Counted from the stretch's first letter, positions 1-10,968 are shown. The stretch is DNA of 64,000 bases from JACVCS01 sp038328575 (GCA_038328575.1 JBBQMD010000006.1:1-64000); one strand, 5' to 3'. Numbers and translations: made by a program. The notes: generated from the letters alone by a model not told the origin.

Positions 1-72
1 ATCCACATCAGCCATCGCTCGCGGATGGTTCCCGCTGCCGGCTTCAACTCAAGCTCCCGTACACCCTGGAAA

Positions 73-157
73 TGGCCCCGGTGGGACTCGAACCCACACG
101 CCCGTTGCCAGGCTGCGGATTTTAAGTCCGCTGCGTCTGCCATTTCGCCACGGGGCC
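73..157 (-). tRNA. tRNA-Leu (anticodon TAA)
   Basis: Read on the minus strand, the segment folds as a class II tRNA. The acceptor stem GGCCCCG/CGGGGCC is perfect, the discriminator base is A, the anticodon loop is CTTAAAA with anticodon TAA, the variable arm is long, and the T-loop is GTTCGAGTC. The 3' CCA is not encoded. The length (85 nt) and long variable arm fit leucine. It reads UUA, a rare codon in such a GC-rich genome. The 127 bp between it and the next gene holds nothing recognisable. Confidence 0.96.
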
Positions 158-284
158 GCGTGAAAGGATTCTAGTGATACGAGCCGCCGACGCAACGCCA
201 CCAGTCGGGCGTCGCTCCAGGCTCAAGAACTTCATCGCCTCTTCCCTTCACCGCCAGATGTCACGCGCCCCTCGCCCGAAGCCT

Positions 285-1835
285 TCACTTTAACCGCTCG
301 TCCACCGCCGCGCGAAGCGCATCGTTCAACGAGCTCTTGGACTCATCCAACCACGCGCGATGGCCCTCGCGGGCCTGCCCGTGCGCCAGGGCCATGATGA
401 TCAGCGCCCGCGTGCCCTCGCCAGCGTGTACCGCCCGCACGCTCGCCGCGATCCGCGCCGCGTCTTCCTCCTTGCCCGCCGCTAGCAACGCCCCATACGC
501 TCGGCAGCCCTCCGCACGAATCAGCCACTTTCGCGTTGCCTGCAACTGGTCCCAATCCTCCGCCCGCACCTTTGACGGCCGGCTCGTCTTGAGCCCCTTC
601 TCCGCATCCTTCACTGTCGCCTCGGATGTCGGCAGCAAGTCCTTCGTGCTCCCCACGCGCGACGTGATCAGCTTCAGCTCGGTCATCGCCGCCAGCGACA
701 ACGCGCTCTCCTCATATTGATCTCCCAACGCCGCCTGCATCTCCATCGCCACCTCCGCGTTCCGGCGGGCGCACTCCGCAGTCGCCCCCATCTCGAACCA
801 CTCCGCCGGGCCCGCCCAGGGCATCCGCACCTGCGCCCGCTCAAACAGCGCGTTGGCCCGCGACATCGCTCCGGGGTATCGAACAGTCAGCGCCGCAAAC
901 TCCGGCGCAACCACGAAAAGCCGCGCCGGGTCAAACGACGGCTCCACCTGCGCCGAGCGCTCCATCAGCCACGTATAAAGCCCGATCGCACGATCGCGAT
1001 CACCAGCCGCGACCGCCTCGCGCGCTTCGTCCAACCGCTTCAACACGCCCCGCACGCCGTCTGCGCGCGTGAGATCACTCACCGCGATCGCGACGCCGTC
1101 GGACCCATCAAACATCGGCGCCTCGCGATCGGGCAGCGGCGGCATCGGATTCTTGTCATCATGTCGCAGGCCCCAAAGCGGGTCACGCGTACGCGCCGCC
1201 TCGACCGCCAGATCCATCCCCAAGAGCAGACCCAGCGGCCCGACGCGAACTTGCGTCGTGTTGAAGAAACCGCTCGTGAGCGGGTTGCGGGCATTGATCT
1301 TGACGAAGTTGTTCGTCACGATCTGACCGCCGATGTAGAAGTCCACGCTGGCCATGTTGTACTCGCCCTGAGCGGAGGGTTGAACTGTCCCCTTCACCAC
1401 GATCGCCTTCCACATCACAAACGCGCGCACGCTCGGATGCATCCACGCCTCCTCGTTGTAGAAGCGGCTCGTCGGATTGACGACGACTAACAGCCGATCG
1501 CGCCGGACGCTCTCGATCTTTGCTTCTGCAAAGGACAGCGAGCTGAATGGCGACTCAATCAGCCCGGGCGACGCCACCGGCTTGACCGGCACCGGCGCCG
1601 CCGCTCCGCCCGCGCCCGACCCGCTCCAACCACCAGACCCCCCACCACCGGGACTCGGGAGCGTCGCGGGGGTGGGGGGAGTCGTGGGACTCGCCGGGCT
1701 CACGAGGCTCGGCGTCTGCGCACCTTCTGCCCCACCCGCGCCGATCGCCAAACACGCAACCACGCCAACGGCCCGCCACGCGCCGGGGCGCCGCACCAAG
1801 AGACCGCTCAACCCAACCGCTTTATCGCTGCGCAT
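285..1835 (-). CDS. Exported protein of unknown function, paralogue of the upstream gene
   Basis: 516 aa. The N-terminus (about residues 1-40) is a signal peptide, followed by a Pro/Gly/Ser-rich linker to about residue 85. The next 120 residues resemble a thioredoxin-like fold in outline: an FxxA start, a strand LLVVV, a W-x-H-P-x-V helix and a second strand AIVVKGTV. There is no CxxC motif, so redox activity is not expected. The C-terminal part is helical and repeat-poor. It aligns by eye with the neighbour encoded just upstream (both have an ER(A/S)..xEPSF..ARL.VV.PE segment). The start has GGAG 6 nt upstream and lies 2 nt after the neighbour's stop, so the two are co-transcribed. The function is unknown; the thioredoxin-like assignment is my inference. 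Confidence 0.8.
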   Translation of the reverse strand: MRSDKAVGLSGLLVRRPGAWRAVGVVACLAIGAGGAEGAQTPSLVSPASPTTPPTPATLPSPGGGGSGGWSGSGAGGAAAPVPVKPVASPGLIESPFSSLSFAEAKIESVRRDRLLVVVNPTSRFYNEEAWMHPSVRAFVMWKAIVVKGTVQPSAQGEYNMASVDFYIGGQIVTNNFVKINARNPLTSGFFNTTQVRVGPLGLLLGMDLAVEAARTRDPLWGLRHDDKNPMPPLPDREAPMFDGSDGVAIAVSDLTRADGVRGVLKRLDEAREAVAAGDRDRAIGLYTWLMERSAQVEPSFDPARLFVVAPEFAALTVRYPGAMSRANALFERAQVRMPWAGPAEWFEMGATAECARRNAEVAMEMQAALGDQYEESALSLAAMTELKLITSRVGSTKDLLPTSEATVKDAEKGLKTSRPSKVRAEDWDQLQATRKWLIRAEGCRAYGALLAAGKEEDAARIAASVRAVHAGEGTRALIIMALAHGQAREGHRAWLDESKSSLNDALRAAVDERLK

Positions 1836-1837
1836 GG

Positions 1838-3526
1838 CTATCTCCGTGGAGCCTGTTCCGGTGACGTCGTCCGCGGCACCGGCCCAGGCGTGCCTCCCGC
1901 CGATCCCCGCCCCACGCCCGAAGCCGCCGCTGGCGCGAGCTCCTGACCAAGCTCAACCTTCAACCGCTTCAACAGTGGGTCCGCGTCGCCGCGCTTGCTG
2001 CTCTCGCTGATCAGCGTGAGGTGCCGCTCGTTGGCCTTCCCCTTGGCCAGCGCAACGCACGCCGCCCATCGCTTCACGTCCAGCTCCGTCGTTGGCTCCG
2101 GCAGCGCGCTGGCGGCGAACCGCACGACCTCGTCGGCCAATGTCGCGTCATCGGCTTCCAGCAACCCCAGATGCGCCCGACACGCCTCCAGCGCAAACAC
2201 CCAGCGTTTGGACGCGATGTACCGCTCTTGCTCCTCGCCCAGCAGTTGCCGGGGGCCCGGCGCATCGAGCGACCCAGCGACGCTCTTCATCCAGCGATAG
2301 ATCCCCTGCGGATCGGGCCGCGCCCCGGTGTGCAACCGATCCGACGCGAACCGCGCCACCGCCACGTCCCCGCTAAACGTATTGGTGGAGTTGTCCTCGT
2401 AAAAGTTCGCCAGCCGGTCCAACGTCAAAATGAAATCACTCAGCTCGCGCGACATCCGCGCGCTCACCTCAAAGTCCACCACCGCCCTGGCGTCCACCCG
2501 CGATCGCAGGTCGCACAGCCGCATATACGCCGCACCCCCAAGCGCCGTCGCCCGCGCTCGCACGCTTGGCTCAAACTCCCCCAGCGTCCGCATCTCCGGC
2601 ATCACCACCAGCAACCGCGCGGCCACAAACGAAGGCTCACACCCCTCCGCCCGCTCCACGATCCACGTCAGCATCGCGCCAGCCTTCTTCGCCGCCTTGT
2701 CCGCCTTCGCCTGCCTCGCCAGCGCCAGCCGCGACAGCACAAAGTCGACGCCCGCGCCCGCCGGCGCGTCCTCGATCGGCTCCAGTTGCCCATCGATGTT
2801 CTCAAACTGCCACCGCCCAGCGACAAAGCCCGTCTCCTGCAAACGCGACTCGTGCGCCTGGCGAAACAGCGAGTCCTTCTGCAGCGCCTCACGAAGCCCC
2901 CGTTGCAACGCGCCGTGCGTCATCGTCGCCGAGGCAAACGATGCCACGCGCGTGGACTGCGCGTTCAGATTCCCAAACGCCAGCAAGCCCTTGATGCCCT
3001 CGGCCTGCGAGGCCATGATGTTGGTCAGGCGCCTGCCACGCAGGAACATCTCGAAGCCGCCAAGTTTTCGATCAACGATGCCGAACGACTCGCGCGAGCC
3101 GAGCGGGCTGGCGTCGAACACCACGCCGTTGCGCTCGACCCAAGACGCGATCGCTGGCGTCTCCCAGACCATCGGATCAAACTCGTTCGAACGCCAAGTC
3201 AGGATCAGAACGCGCCCGCGGTCGCTGGCATCACCCATCACCCGCTGGAGCTCGTTCCTCGCTTCAAGCCGGCGCGCCTCGCGTTCAAACGCCTCGTCCC
3301 TTTCCGCCGGGCGCGGCCCCATGCGGCCATCCGGCGGCGCCATGGGCCCACCCGGCGGAGTTTGCGCCTGCGCACCCACATCAACCACGCACACCCCCAG
3401 CACCGCCGTCATCGCCACACTCAACCCCAGCCAATGGCGAACAATCCCGCGTCCCCCGACCGCCCGCGCGCAGCCATCGCGCACGCCCCCAGCCGCACAC
3501 CCGCCTCGTCGATCGCGTGCCCGCAT
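1838..3526 (-). CDS. Exported protein of unknown function, first of a paralogous pair
   Basis: 562 aa. The start is supported by AAGGG 7 nt upstream. A hydrophobic export segment lies near residues 30-50 after an unusually long basic N-region, and the mature part begins with a Pro/Gly-rich stretch. A domain near residues 95-185 (GRVLILTW, VWETPAIASWV, GGFEMFLRGRRL) again resembles a thioredoxin-like fold with the cysteine pair replaced. The rest is alpha-helical and shares the ER..xEPSF..ARL segment with the downstream gene, so the two arose by duplication. They form a two-gene operon. I do not recognise a family with known function; a periplasmic role is inferred only from the signal peptide. 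Confidence 0.8.
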   Translation of the reverse strand: MRARDRRGGCAAGGVRDGCARAVGGRGIVRHWLGLSVAMTAVLGVCVVDVGAQAQTPPGGPMAPPDGRMGPRPAERDEAFEREARRLEARNELQRVMGDASDRGRVLILTWRSNEFDPMVWETPAIASWVERNGVVFDASPLGSRESFGIVDRKLGGFEMFLRGRRLTNIMASQAEGIKGLLAFGNLNAQSTRVASFASATMTHGALQRGLREALQKDSLFRQAHESRLQETGFVAGRWQFENIDGQLEPIEDAPAGAGVDFVLSRLALARQAKADKAAKKAGAMLTWIVERAEGCEPSFVAARLLVVMPEMRTLGEFEPSVRARATALGGAAYMRLCDLRSRVDARAVVDFEVSARMSRELSDFILTLDRLANFYEDNSTNTFSGDVAVARFASDRLHTGARPDPQGIYRWMKSVAGSLDAPGPRQLLGEEQERYIASKRWVFALEACRAHLGLLEADDATLADEVVRFAASALPEPTTELDVKRWAACVALAKGKANERHLTLISESSKRGDADPLLKRLKVELGQELAPAAASGVGRGSAGGTPGPVPRTTSPEQAPRR

Positions 3527-3616
3527 CGATCAACCCTTTCGCTGACGCGCTCGCTCCGGTTCCAAACCCTCGCTCACCTCAACCGCCACACCGGCCCACG
3601 CCCACATCCCCGCATC

Positions 3617-3649
3617 CCTCAGCACTCCGCACTCATCGCTCAGCACTTC
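3617..3649. repeat. Spacer repeat, CTCAGCACT family
   Basis: The spacer upstream of the exported pair and downstream of the ABC ATPase contains CTCAGCACTCCGCACTCATC followed by GCTCAGCACT. The same words recur at 18152-18185 (opposite orientation) and 41361-41446. The copies are degenerate, lie only in spacers, and code for nothing. Confidence 0.6.
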
Positions 3650-3663
3650 GCCACGCCTCCCCC

Positions 3664-5343
3664 CTAATGCCCGATCGTCGCCAGCCGCAGGATGTTCTCC
3701 TGCGTCATCGCGTCCCCCGTCAGTTCTCCGGTCAGCCGCCCGTCGCACATCACCACCACGCGATCCGACAGTGCCAGCAACTCCGGCATCTCGCTGGAAA
3801 CCAGCAGCACCGCCAGCCCCGCCTCCGCCGCCTCGCGCACGATCCGATAGATCTCGGCCTTGGTGCCCACGTCAATCCCGCGCGTCGGCTCGTCCAGCAG
3901 CAGCACGCCCGTGCGTTCATCCATCCACCGCGCGATCAGCAGCTTCTGCTGGTTACCTCCCGAAAGTTCCCCCGGCAACGACGCGTGCGACGCCGCCTTG
4001 ATCTGGAACCGCCCCACCCGCGACGTCACCAGCTGGCTCTCCTTGGGCCTGCGTCGCAACCCCAAATATGCCAGCAGCGGCATCGCTGGCTGCACAATGT
4101 TCTCATCAATCCCAAGCTGAAAGAACAAACCCTGCAAACGCCGATCTTCCGGCACATACCCCACGTTCAACGCGATCCGCTCCCGCACCCCCACCATCGG
4201 CAGCGCCCGCCCATTGATCGACACCCCGCCCGTGGCACGCGTATCCAACCCGAAGATCGCATCCAAAAGCTCCGACCGACCCGAGCCCACCAGCCCGCCG
4301 ATCCCCAGCACCTCGCGCGGCCGGACCTCCAGACTCACCCCAAACAACTTCCCAGGCGACGCCACCTCACGCACCCGCAAAGCCGGCTCCACCGTCGCCG
4401 ATGCCGCCACGCGAACTCCCTCAGCGCCCGCCTCGCTTCCCGTCTGCATTAAACCCTGCGCCGCCCGCTCGCGCGCCGCGCCTGACGCTCGATAGCTCAT
4501 CGAAGAATCAATCGTCCGCCCGATCATCTGCGACACCAGCGTGTGCTCGCTGATCTCCTTGATCGCGCTCGTCGCTACAAACTTGCCATCACGCAGCACC
4601 GTCACGCGATCGCATACCTGAAAGATCTCACCCATCCGGTGCGACACGTAAATCGCAAGCAGCCCCTGCGACGCCAGCGAACGGATGATCCGCATCAGCC
4701 GGTCCGCCTCGCTCATCGACAGCGAACTCGTCGGCTCATCAAAGATGATCGCTCGCGGCTTGTGCTCGCCCCGCTCTCCCTCATCCAGACTCGCCGCGAT
4801 CTGCACAATCTGTCGCCGCCCCGGCGCCAGCGTCCCCAAAGCCCCGCGCACATCAATCTCCGGCGCCAGATCGCTCAGTAGCCGCGCCGCGCGCCGATTC
4901 ATGGCGTCGCGATCGATGCGCCCGCCGCGAGTCGGCATGTCGTGCAGACACAGATTCTCCGCGACGCTCAGGTTCGGGCACTGCGCCAGCTCCTGATGCA
5001 CGATCCGGATCCCCGCGTCAAACGCGTCGTCAATATCCCCCAGCCGCAACTCACGCCCATCGAGATTATCACCGCCCACCACCACGATCCGCCCGGTGTC
5101 CGGCGTGTGCAGGCCCGCGATCGCCTTGCCCAGCGTGCTCTTGCCAGCGCCGTTCTCCCCCATCAGCGCGTGGACCTCGCCGGCGCGAAACGTCACGCTC
5201 ACGTTGCTCAGCGCCTGCGTCACCCCGAATCGCTTGCTGATCCCCTCGACGCGCAAAAAGTCTGAGCCCGGTGGCAACGCGCTGGAGCCCCTCGGATCCA
5301 TCGCGACGCCCTGGACCACGGATGTTGAAGTCGCGTCTGTCAT
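3664..5343 (-). CDS. Sugar-type ABC transporter ATP-binding protein (two fused ATPase domains)
   Basis: 559 aa from the chosen ATG. The frame is open 47 codons further upstream, but homology starts near residue 30 of this version. It has two nucleotide-binding domains in tandem, as in RbsA/XylG/MglA. Domain 1 has Walker A GENGAGKST, a divergent signature (APGRRQ) and Walker B IIFDEPTSSLS. Domain 2 has the usual degenerate P-loop GLVGSGRSE, signature LSGGNQQK and Walker B VLLLDEPTRGID. In this family the protein powers import of a monosaccharide or nucleoside through a separate permease and binding protein. Neither partner is in this window, so the substrate cannot be named. It is cytoplasmic, peripheral to the membrane. 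The gene lies between unrelated genes. Confidence 0.93.
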   Translation of the reverse strand: MTDATSTSVVQGVAMDPRGSSALPPGSDFLRVEGISKRFGVTQALSNVSVTFRAGEVHALMGENGAGKSTLGKAIAGLHTPDTGRIVVVGGDNLDGRELRLGDIDDAFDAGIRIVHQELAQCPNLSVAENLCLHDMPTRGGRIDRDAMNRRAARLLSDLAPEIDVRGALGTLAPGRRQIVQIAASLDEGERGEHKPRAIIFDEPTSSLSMSEADRLMRIIRSLASQGLLAIYVSHRMGEIFQVCDRVTVLRDGKFVATSAIKEISEHTLVSQMIGRTIDSSMSYRASGAARERAAQGLMQTGSEAGAEGVRVAASATVEPALRVREVASPGKLFGVSLEVRPREVLGIGGLVGSGRSELLDAIFGLDTRATGGVSINGRALPMVGVRERIALNVGYVPEDRRLQGLFFQLGIDENIVQPAMPLLAYLGLRRRPKESQLVTSRVGRFQIKAASHASLPGELSGGNQQKLLIARWMDERTGVLLLDEPTRGIDVGTKAEIYRIVREAAEAGLAVLLVSSEMPELLALSDRVVVMCDGRLTGELTGDAMTQENILRLATIGH

Positions 5344-5449
5344 CCCAGCGATTCCACGCCCCTTCCACCACGAACCAACCGCGCGCCCGCGGCGCGCCGC
5401 ATCCATCGTACCACGACCACTCCCCCGCCCCGTCACGCATTCGCCATCT

Positions 5450-6691
5450 TTACCGCCCGCCCGCACCCACCCCACCCGCCCCATCCCCCGCGCCCGCGTC
5501 GCCCGCGGGTGCTCGCGTCTCTTCCGTCACCACCGGCGCCTTAGCCAACCCGCCATACGCCAGCGACGCATCCATCACGATCAATCCCGACTTCTCCAGT
5601 AACTCTCGCGAAAGCGCATCCATCGCCGCCCGCTGTTGCCGACGAGCGATCTCCGCACGAAGCCGCGGGCGCAGCGAATCCAGCGTCCCCACCTCGGGCA
5701 CCTCGCGCTTGAGCAACAACACAATCGCCCCACCTCCGCCACCACCAGTTCCGGCGAGGCTCGCCGCGCCGCCGGGCGCCGCCTCCGAGGCCAGCGCGAT
5801 CACGTTCGATACTTCGCCCTCGCCCAACCCCGCGCACGCGCCGCGAATCCCCGCCGGGATGCTCGCATCCGCCAGCGAAAACGCCGGCAGCACACCACCC
5901 GCGGCCCCCGTCGGATCGATCGAATCCAGCAGCGCACGGTCCGCGAACGCCGCGACCAGCGCCCCCTTTGTCGCCGGCTGGATTCCCTGCGACAACTCCA
6001 CCGCCCGCTCCATGATCGCCCGCCGCGCCACCCCCGCCTCGCCGATCGAAGGCGCCACATACAGCAGCGCCCGCGCCACCGGCGCCCGCGCAAACTCATA
6101 CTCCGCCTGCACCTGCGACTCGGTCACATTCACGCGCCCCGCTGTCATCGCCCTCAACATCGCATTCCGCCTGAGCAGCGCCTCAAACCGCACCGGCCCC
6201 AACCCGCGCTGACGCCGAAACTCCTCGATCACCCGAGCCGCGCTGTCCGCATCCAAGCCCGCACCACCCACCGCCGCCGCCAGCGCGACGCGCTCCTCCC
6301 GCAGCGCCGCATCACCGATCACCACGCCGCGCGCTCGCGCCAACTCATCAAGCCGCACACCCAGCGCAAACTCGCGTACCACCTGCCCCCCACTCGCCTC
6401 CGCCAGCGCCGCCCACAACTCGTCGCGGCTCACCTCCCGCCCGCCAATCAACGCCGCGACCCCCGCCGGGCGCGCTGGCCCTTCGTTCGCCGCCGCGCTG
6501 CCCTCCATTCCGGTCAGCATCGTCCACGCAACGAGGATCAACCCGCCGAGCGTCAGCCCCGCGAACCGCCACCGCTGCGATTGCACACCAAGAAGGCGGG
6601 GACTCACGAACGTCCGTCGAACATTCGCCGACCGGGAGGCCATCCGCCGGGCCGTGAATGTAAAGCCTTCACGATGTAGGCAGTCTTTCAT
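5450..6691 (-). CDS. Parvulin/SurA-type peptidyl-prolyl isomerase-like protein
   Basis: 413 aa. A single hydrophobic segment near residues 42-62 (LTLGGLILVAWTMLTG) should act as a signal anchor. It is followed by a SurA-N-like helical region (GGREVSRDELWAAL, then helices rich in R and E) and a region near residues 205-345 that fits a parvulin domain: the sequence GLGEGEVSNVI is the usual G.G.VS.vi strand-turn, followed by a strand GAIVLLLKREVPEVG. The C-terminal tail is Gly/Ala-rich. The predicted role is folding of exported or outer-membrane proteins in the periplasm. An internal ATG at 6643 is a possible alternative start. A perfect 12-bp palindrome sits 18-29 nt upstream of the chosen start. 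Confidence 0.75.
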   Translation of the reverse strand: MKDCLHREGFTFTARRMASRSANVRRTFVSPRLLGVQSQRWRFAGLTLGGLILVAWTMLTGMEGSAAANEGPARPAGVAALIGGREVSRDELWAALAEASGGQVVREFALGVRLDELARARGVVIGDAALREERVALAAAVGGAGLDADSAARVIEEFRRQRGLGPVRFEALLRRNAMLRAMTAGRVNVTESQVQAEYEFARAPVARALLYVAPSIGEAGVARRAIMERAVELSQGIQPATKGALVAAFADRALLDSIDPTGAAGGVLPAFSLADASIPAGIRGACAGLGEGEVSNVIALASEAAPGGAASLAGTGGGGGGAIVLLLKREVPEVGTLDSLRPRLRAEIARRQQRAAMDALSRELLEKSGLIVMDASLAYGGLAKAPVVTEETRAPAGDAGAGDGAGGVGAGGR

Positions 6692-6708
6692 ATGACCGTT
6701 CCGTTCAA

Positions 6709-6720
6709 TCTTCTAGAAGA
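6709..6720. promoter_or_regulatory. 12-bp perfect palindrome, possible operator
   Basis: TCTTCTAGAAGA is self-complementary and is followed by CTT. It lies in the divergent spacer between the foldase gene (minus) and the pseudopilin-like gene (plus). Near-identical words occur at 10231-10242 and 42424-42435, also at gene starts. A regulator-binding site is inferred; no cognate regulator can be named. Confidence 0.45.
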
Positions 6721-6919
6721 CTTGGGACGCGACCATCCACCCTGAATCCCCAAACTGGGGCAGGAAAATCTAGGCTCGCGGCGGTTGGAACTCCGAACTT
6801 ATGGTACAGTATCTTTGTTCGCGTGCGGTGGCCCGCCGCGTTCGTTCCGCCCGCGTTCTGTGGGTGAGTCGGTTGTCATCGCCGCGACGTTCTGTCGCGG
6901 GCGAATCAAGGAGCCGCCA

Positions 6920-7984
6920 ATGTCTCGAGCACTCTCCCGTCGCCGCGCCTTCACGCTGATCGAACTTCTCGTGGTGATCGCGGTCATCGCGCTGTTGATC
7001 TCGATCCTCCTGCCCGCGCTGAGCAGCGCCCGCCGCTCCGCCAAGCGCTCGGTCTGCCTCAGCAACATCAAGCAGTTCATCCTGGCGACGTTGAACTACT
7101 CCGCAGACAACAAAGAGACGCTCAGCGGCTTCGTGCCGCCCAATCGCAACCCGGCGGGGCAGTACGTCCTCTCCTACTACAACGGCGTCGGCGTCCCGCC
7201 AACGCAGCGGACCTTTACCACAGAGCTCGCGTGGATGTCCGTCAAGGGATACGACCTGATCCGCCGCTACGCCAAGCCCGAGCAACTCAACGGCCCCGCG
7301 GCCGAGACCAACTGGCTCCCGCAGATCAACTACTCGCACCTCCCGCTGACGGAGTACCTGGCCCAGCGACTCCCCGAGCCGGTGGTTATCTGTCCAGATG
7401 ACCCCGTACGCACGGGCTGGATGCAGAAGCTCCAGACCGGTCAGACCGCCGCTTCGATCACCGGCGGTAACTTCCGATTCCCTTTCAGTTCAACCTATTC
7501 CTACGCGATGCACGGCACCTTTCCCGATCGCGACGGCCCAACCAGCAGTATTCGCCAGTCCGGGACGAACCAAGGCTTATTCTTTGTGACAGGGGTCAAC
7601 GCACAGACTTGGCGTCTCTCGCGCCGCCGCGTGTCTGAGGTTGCCAGCCCAGCCCGCAAGGTCGCCTGGGTTGAGGCATTCGCACGTCACGACCCCAGGC
7701 CCAGCGCAATCCCGCCTTACTTCATGAACAATCGCGCCAAGCCCGTCACCGCCATGTTCGACGGCAGCGCCCGCCTGACTGACTCCAGCGTCATGAGCAC
7801 CGGCAGCTATTCGCGCGCCAACGGAACCGTTGTCAACGGCGCTTGGGGCTACACCCGCGGCGGCTCCGTAGAAGATCTTCCTTGGACCAACAACGCCAAC
7901 GCCTACGCAGGCCCTGAGATGCGCGGGCAAATGCGCTGGACCAGAGGCGGCCTGCGTGGCATCGACTTCACGTCAATGCGGTAA
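6920..7984 (+). CDS. Pseudopilin-type protein with prepilin N-methylation signal
   Basis: 354 aa. The ATG is preceded by AAGGAGCCGCCA, a good ribosome-binding site, so the 45 codons open upstream were left out. The N-terminus reads RRAFTLIELLVVIAVIALL, the classic type IV pilin/type II secretion leader with cleavage before F and E5 retained, followed by a long hydrophobic helix. The body is a large extracytoplasmic domain of the sort found in the very numerous planctomycete pseudopilin-like proteins. It ends with a KPVTAMFDGSARL segment resembling the H-X9-DG motif (NVLFADGHV in others). The exact function of this expanded family is unknown; surface or secretion-related filaments are likely. 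It is monocistronic and is followed 35 nt later by a hairpin. Confidence 0.9.
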   Translation: MSRALSRRRAFTLIELLVVIAVIALLISILLPALSSARRSAKRSVCLSNIKQFILATLNYSADNKETLSGFVPPNRNPAGQYVLSYYNGVGVPPTQRTFTTELAWMSVKGYDLIRRYAKPEQLNGPAAETNWLPQINYSHLPLTEYLAQRLPEPVVICPDDPVRTGWMQKLQTGQTAASITGGNFRFPFSSTYSYAMHGTFPDRDGPTSSIRQSGTNQGLFFVTGVNAQTWRLSRRRVSEVASPARKVAWVEAFARHDPRPSAIPPYFMNNRAKPVTAMFDGSARLTDSSVMSTGSYSRANGTVVNGAWGYTRGGSVEDLPWTNNANAYAGPEMRGQMRWTRGGLRGIDFTSMR

Positions 7985-8019
7985 GCAACGCCGCAGATCC
8001 GGATTCTCCTGCCAGTCAC

Positions 8020-8053
8020 GTCCCACTGATCCGGCCTCGCGTATCAGTGGGAC
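8020..8053. terminator. Strong hairpin in the convergent spacer, possible terminator
   Basis: GTCCCACTGAT (8020-8030) pairs perfectly with ATCAGTGGGAC (8043-8053) across a 12-nt loop, then TTTG. It lies between two convergent genes (the pseudopilin-like gene and lepA), so it may stop transcription from either side, although the U-tract is only three long. It shares CCACTGATCCGGC with a hairpin at 23021-23046. Confidence 0.55.
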
Positions 8054-8110
8054 TTTGCCATTCGGAAGTCAGCGACCACTGAACGCAGAGCTGTTCAGAG
8101 GCACGTCAAC

Positions 8111-10009
<1,899 letters not shown>

Positions 10010-10195
10010 GGTGAGTAACAGACGGACGACAGCCCGCGGCCGGTCGCTACGCCAATGCCCGCGATCGGGCGGGGAGAGCGGACGTTTGGAAGCCAATAGT
10101 AGGTGGGCGCAGCGCACCGCTGGTGAGAGCGAGCGGCGCGAACCGCTCGCGAGCGCGATCGCGCAATGCTGGTCAGGGCGGGCGGTGTATTCAGT

Positions 10196-10273
10196 ATTTT
10201 CACCTAGAGATCAATCCTCCGAGTCGTCAATCTTATAGAAGACCTGCATATCAAAGGTTGAGTAGGTGAAAAT
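10196..10273. promoter_or_regulatory. Nested inverted repeat in the lepA/sigma-factor divergent spacer
   Basis: The 329-bp spacer (10010-10338) contains a perfect 11-bp inverted repeat, ATTTTCACCTA (10196-10206) and TAGGTGAAAAT (10263-10273). The imperfect palindrome TCTTATAGAAGA (10231-10242) lies almost exactly at its centre. The arms extend with gaps (TCAATCC against GGTTGA). The region is visibly AT-richer than its surroundings, as expected for a promoter. This suggests a regulatory region for the sigma-factor operon, lepA or both. I could not assign -35/-10 boxes with confidence. Confidence 0.5.
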
Positions 10274-10338
10274 CTGGAGGGTCTGTATTCGTGCCGCGGC
10301 TGGTTTTGGGACGATGTTGGCAGCAGCCCGGGAGGATT

Positions 10339-10968
10339 ATGCAGCCAAAGCGCCGGCGTGCCGTATGCTTGCTCACCATGACCGCCGCGGTTGAACGAGC
10401 ACTGATCCGTCGAATCTTGCAAGGCGAGCGCCAGGCAGCCGAGGAGCTCATCCGGGCTCATCAGCCATCGCTCTACGCCTATCTGCTTCGCCTGACGCAG
10501 CGCCCCGAGCGCGCCGAGGACGTGGCGCAGGAGGCGTTTGTCCGCGCGCTGACGCACCTGGAGCGGTACGACCCGCGGTTTCGATTCAGCACGTGGCTGT
10601 TCACGATCGCCAAGCGGCTGTATGTGAATCAGGCGCAGCGGCTGTGTCCGTCGTTTGATTCGGACATCGTGTCGTCGGCGGGGTCCGGCTGGCTCGGGGG
10701 CGGCGCCAGCGACATGGGCGAGAGCGAGCAGAGCAGCGACGCGCGCGAGGCGCTGAAGATCGCGATGGAGTCTGTCAGCGAGGATCAGCGCGATGCGGTG
10801 GTGCTCTTCTACCAGCTTCAGTGGACGGTCGAGCAGATCGCGGAATACATGGATTGTGCGCCCGGCACCGTCAAGAGCCACCTGCACCGCGCACGCCAGC
10901 GCATGCGCCTTGCGCTTGAGAAGAACCCGCGCGTGGCCCGACGCTTTGTGGAGGCTCTGGCCTCGTGA
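10339..10968 (+). CDS. RNA polymerase ECF-type sigma factor
   Basis: 209 aa. The start is chosen at the ATG that follows GGGAGG (spacing only 3 nt); an ATG at 10378 is the alternative, giving 196 aa and beginning closer to the conserved domain. Region 2 is clear (LYAYLLRLTQRPERAEDVAQEAFVRAL then FRFSTWLFTIAKRLYVN), followed by a Ser/Gly/Glu linker and region 4 (SEDQRDAVVLFYQLQWTVEQIAEYM, then APGTVKSHLHRARQRM, the DNA-binding helix-turn-helix). There are no regions 1 or 3, as in ECF factors. Its stop overlaps the start of the next gene in GTGA, so the two are translationally coupled, as sigma/anti-sigma pairs often are. Confidence 0.93.
   Translation: MQPKRRRAVCLLTMTAAVERALIRRILQGERQAAEELIRAHQPSLYAYLLRLTQRPERAEDVAQEAFVRALTHLERYDPRFRFSTWLFTIAKRLYVNQAQRLCPSFDSDIVSSAGSGWLGGGASDMGESEQSSDAREALKIAMESVSEDQRDAVVLFYQLQWTVEQIAEYMDCAPGTVKSHLHRARQRMRLALEKNPRVARRFVEALAS

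Noticed and set aside
2021..3667. Long plus-strand open frame opposite the exported protein gene
   Set aside because: Arg/Pro/His-rich translation without any family resemblance; a frame kept open by high GC at third codon positions of the real minus-strand gene.
6746..6762. CCCC AAACT GGGG hairpin upstream of the pseudopilin-like gene
   Set aside because: Four-bp stem, too weak to claim as a functional element.
6784..6815. Possible sigma-70 promoter (TTGGAA...CAGTAT) before the pseudopilin-like gene
   Set aside because: Only four and three of six matches to consensus; not distinguishable from chance.
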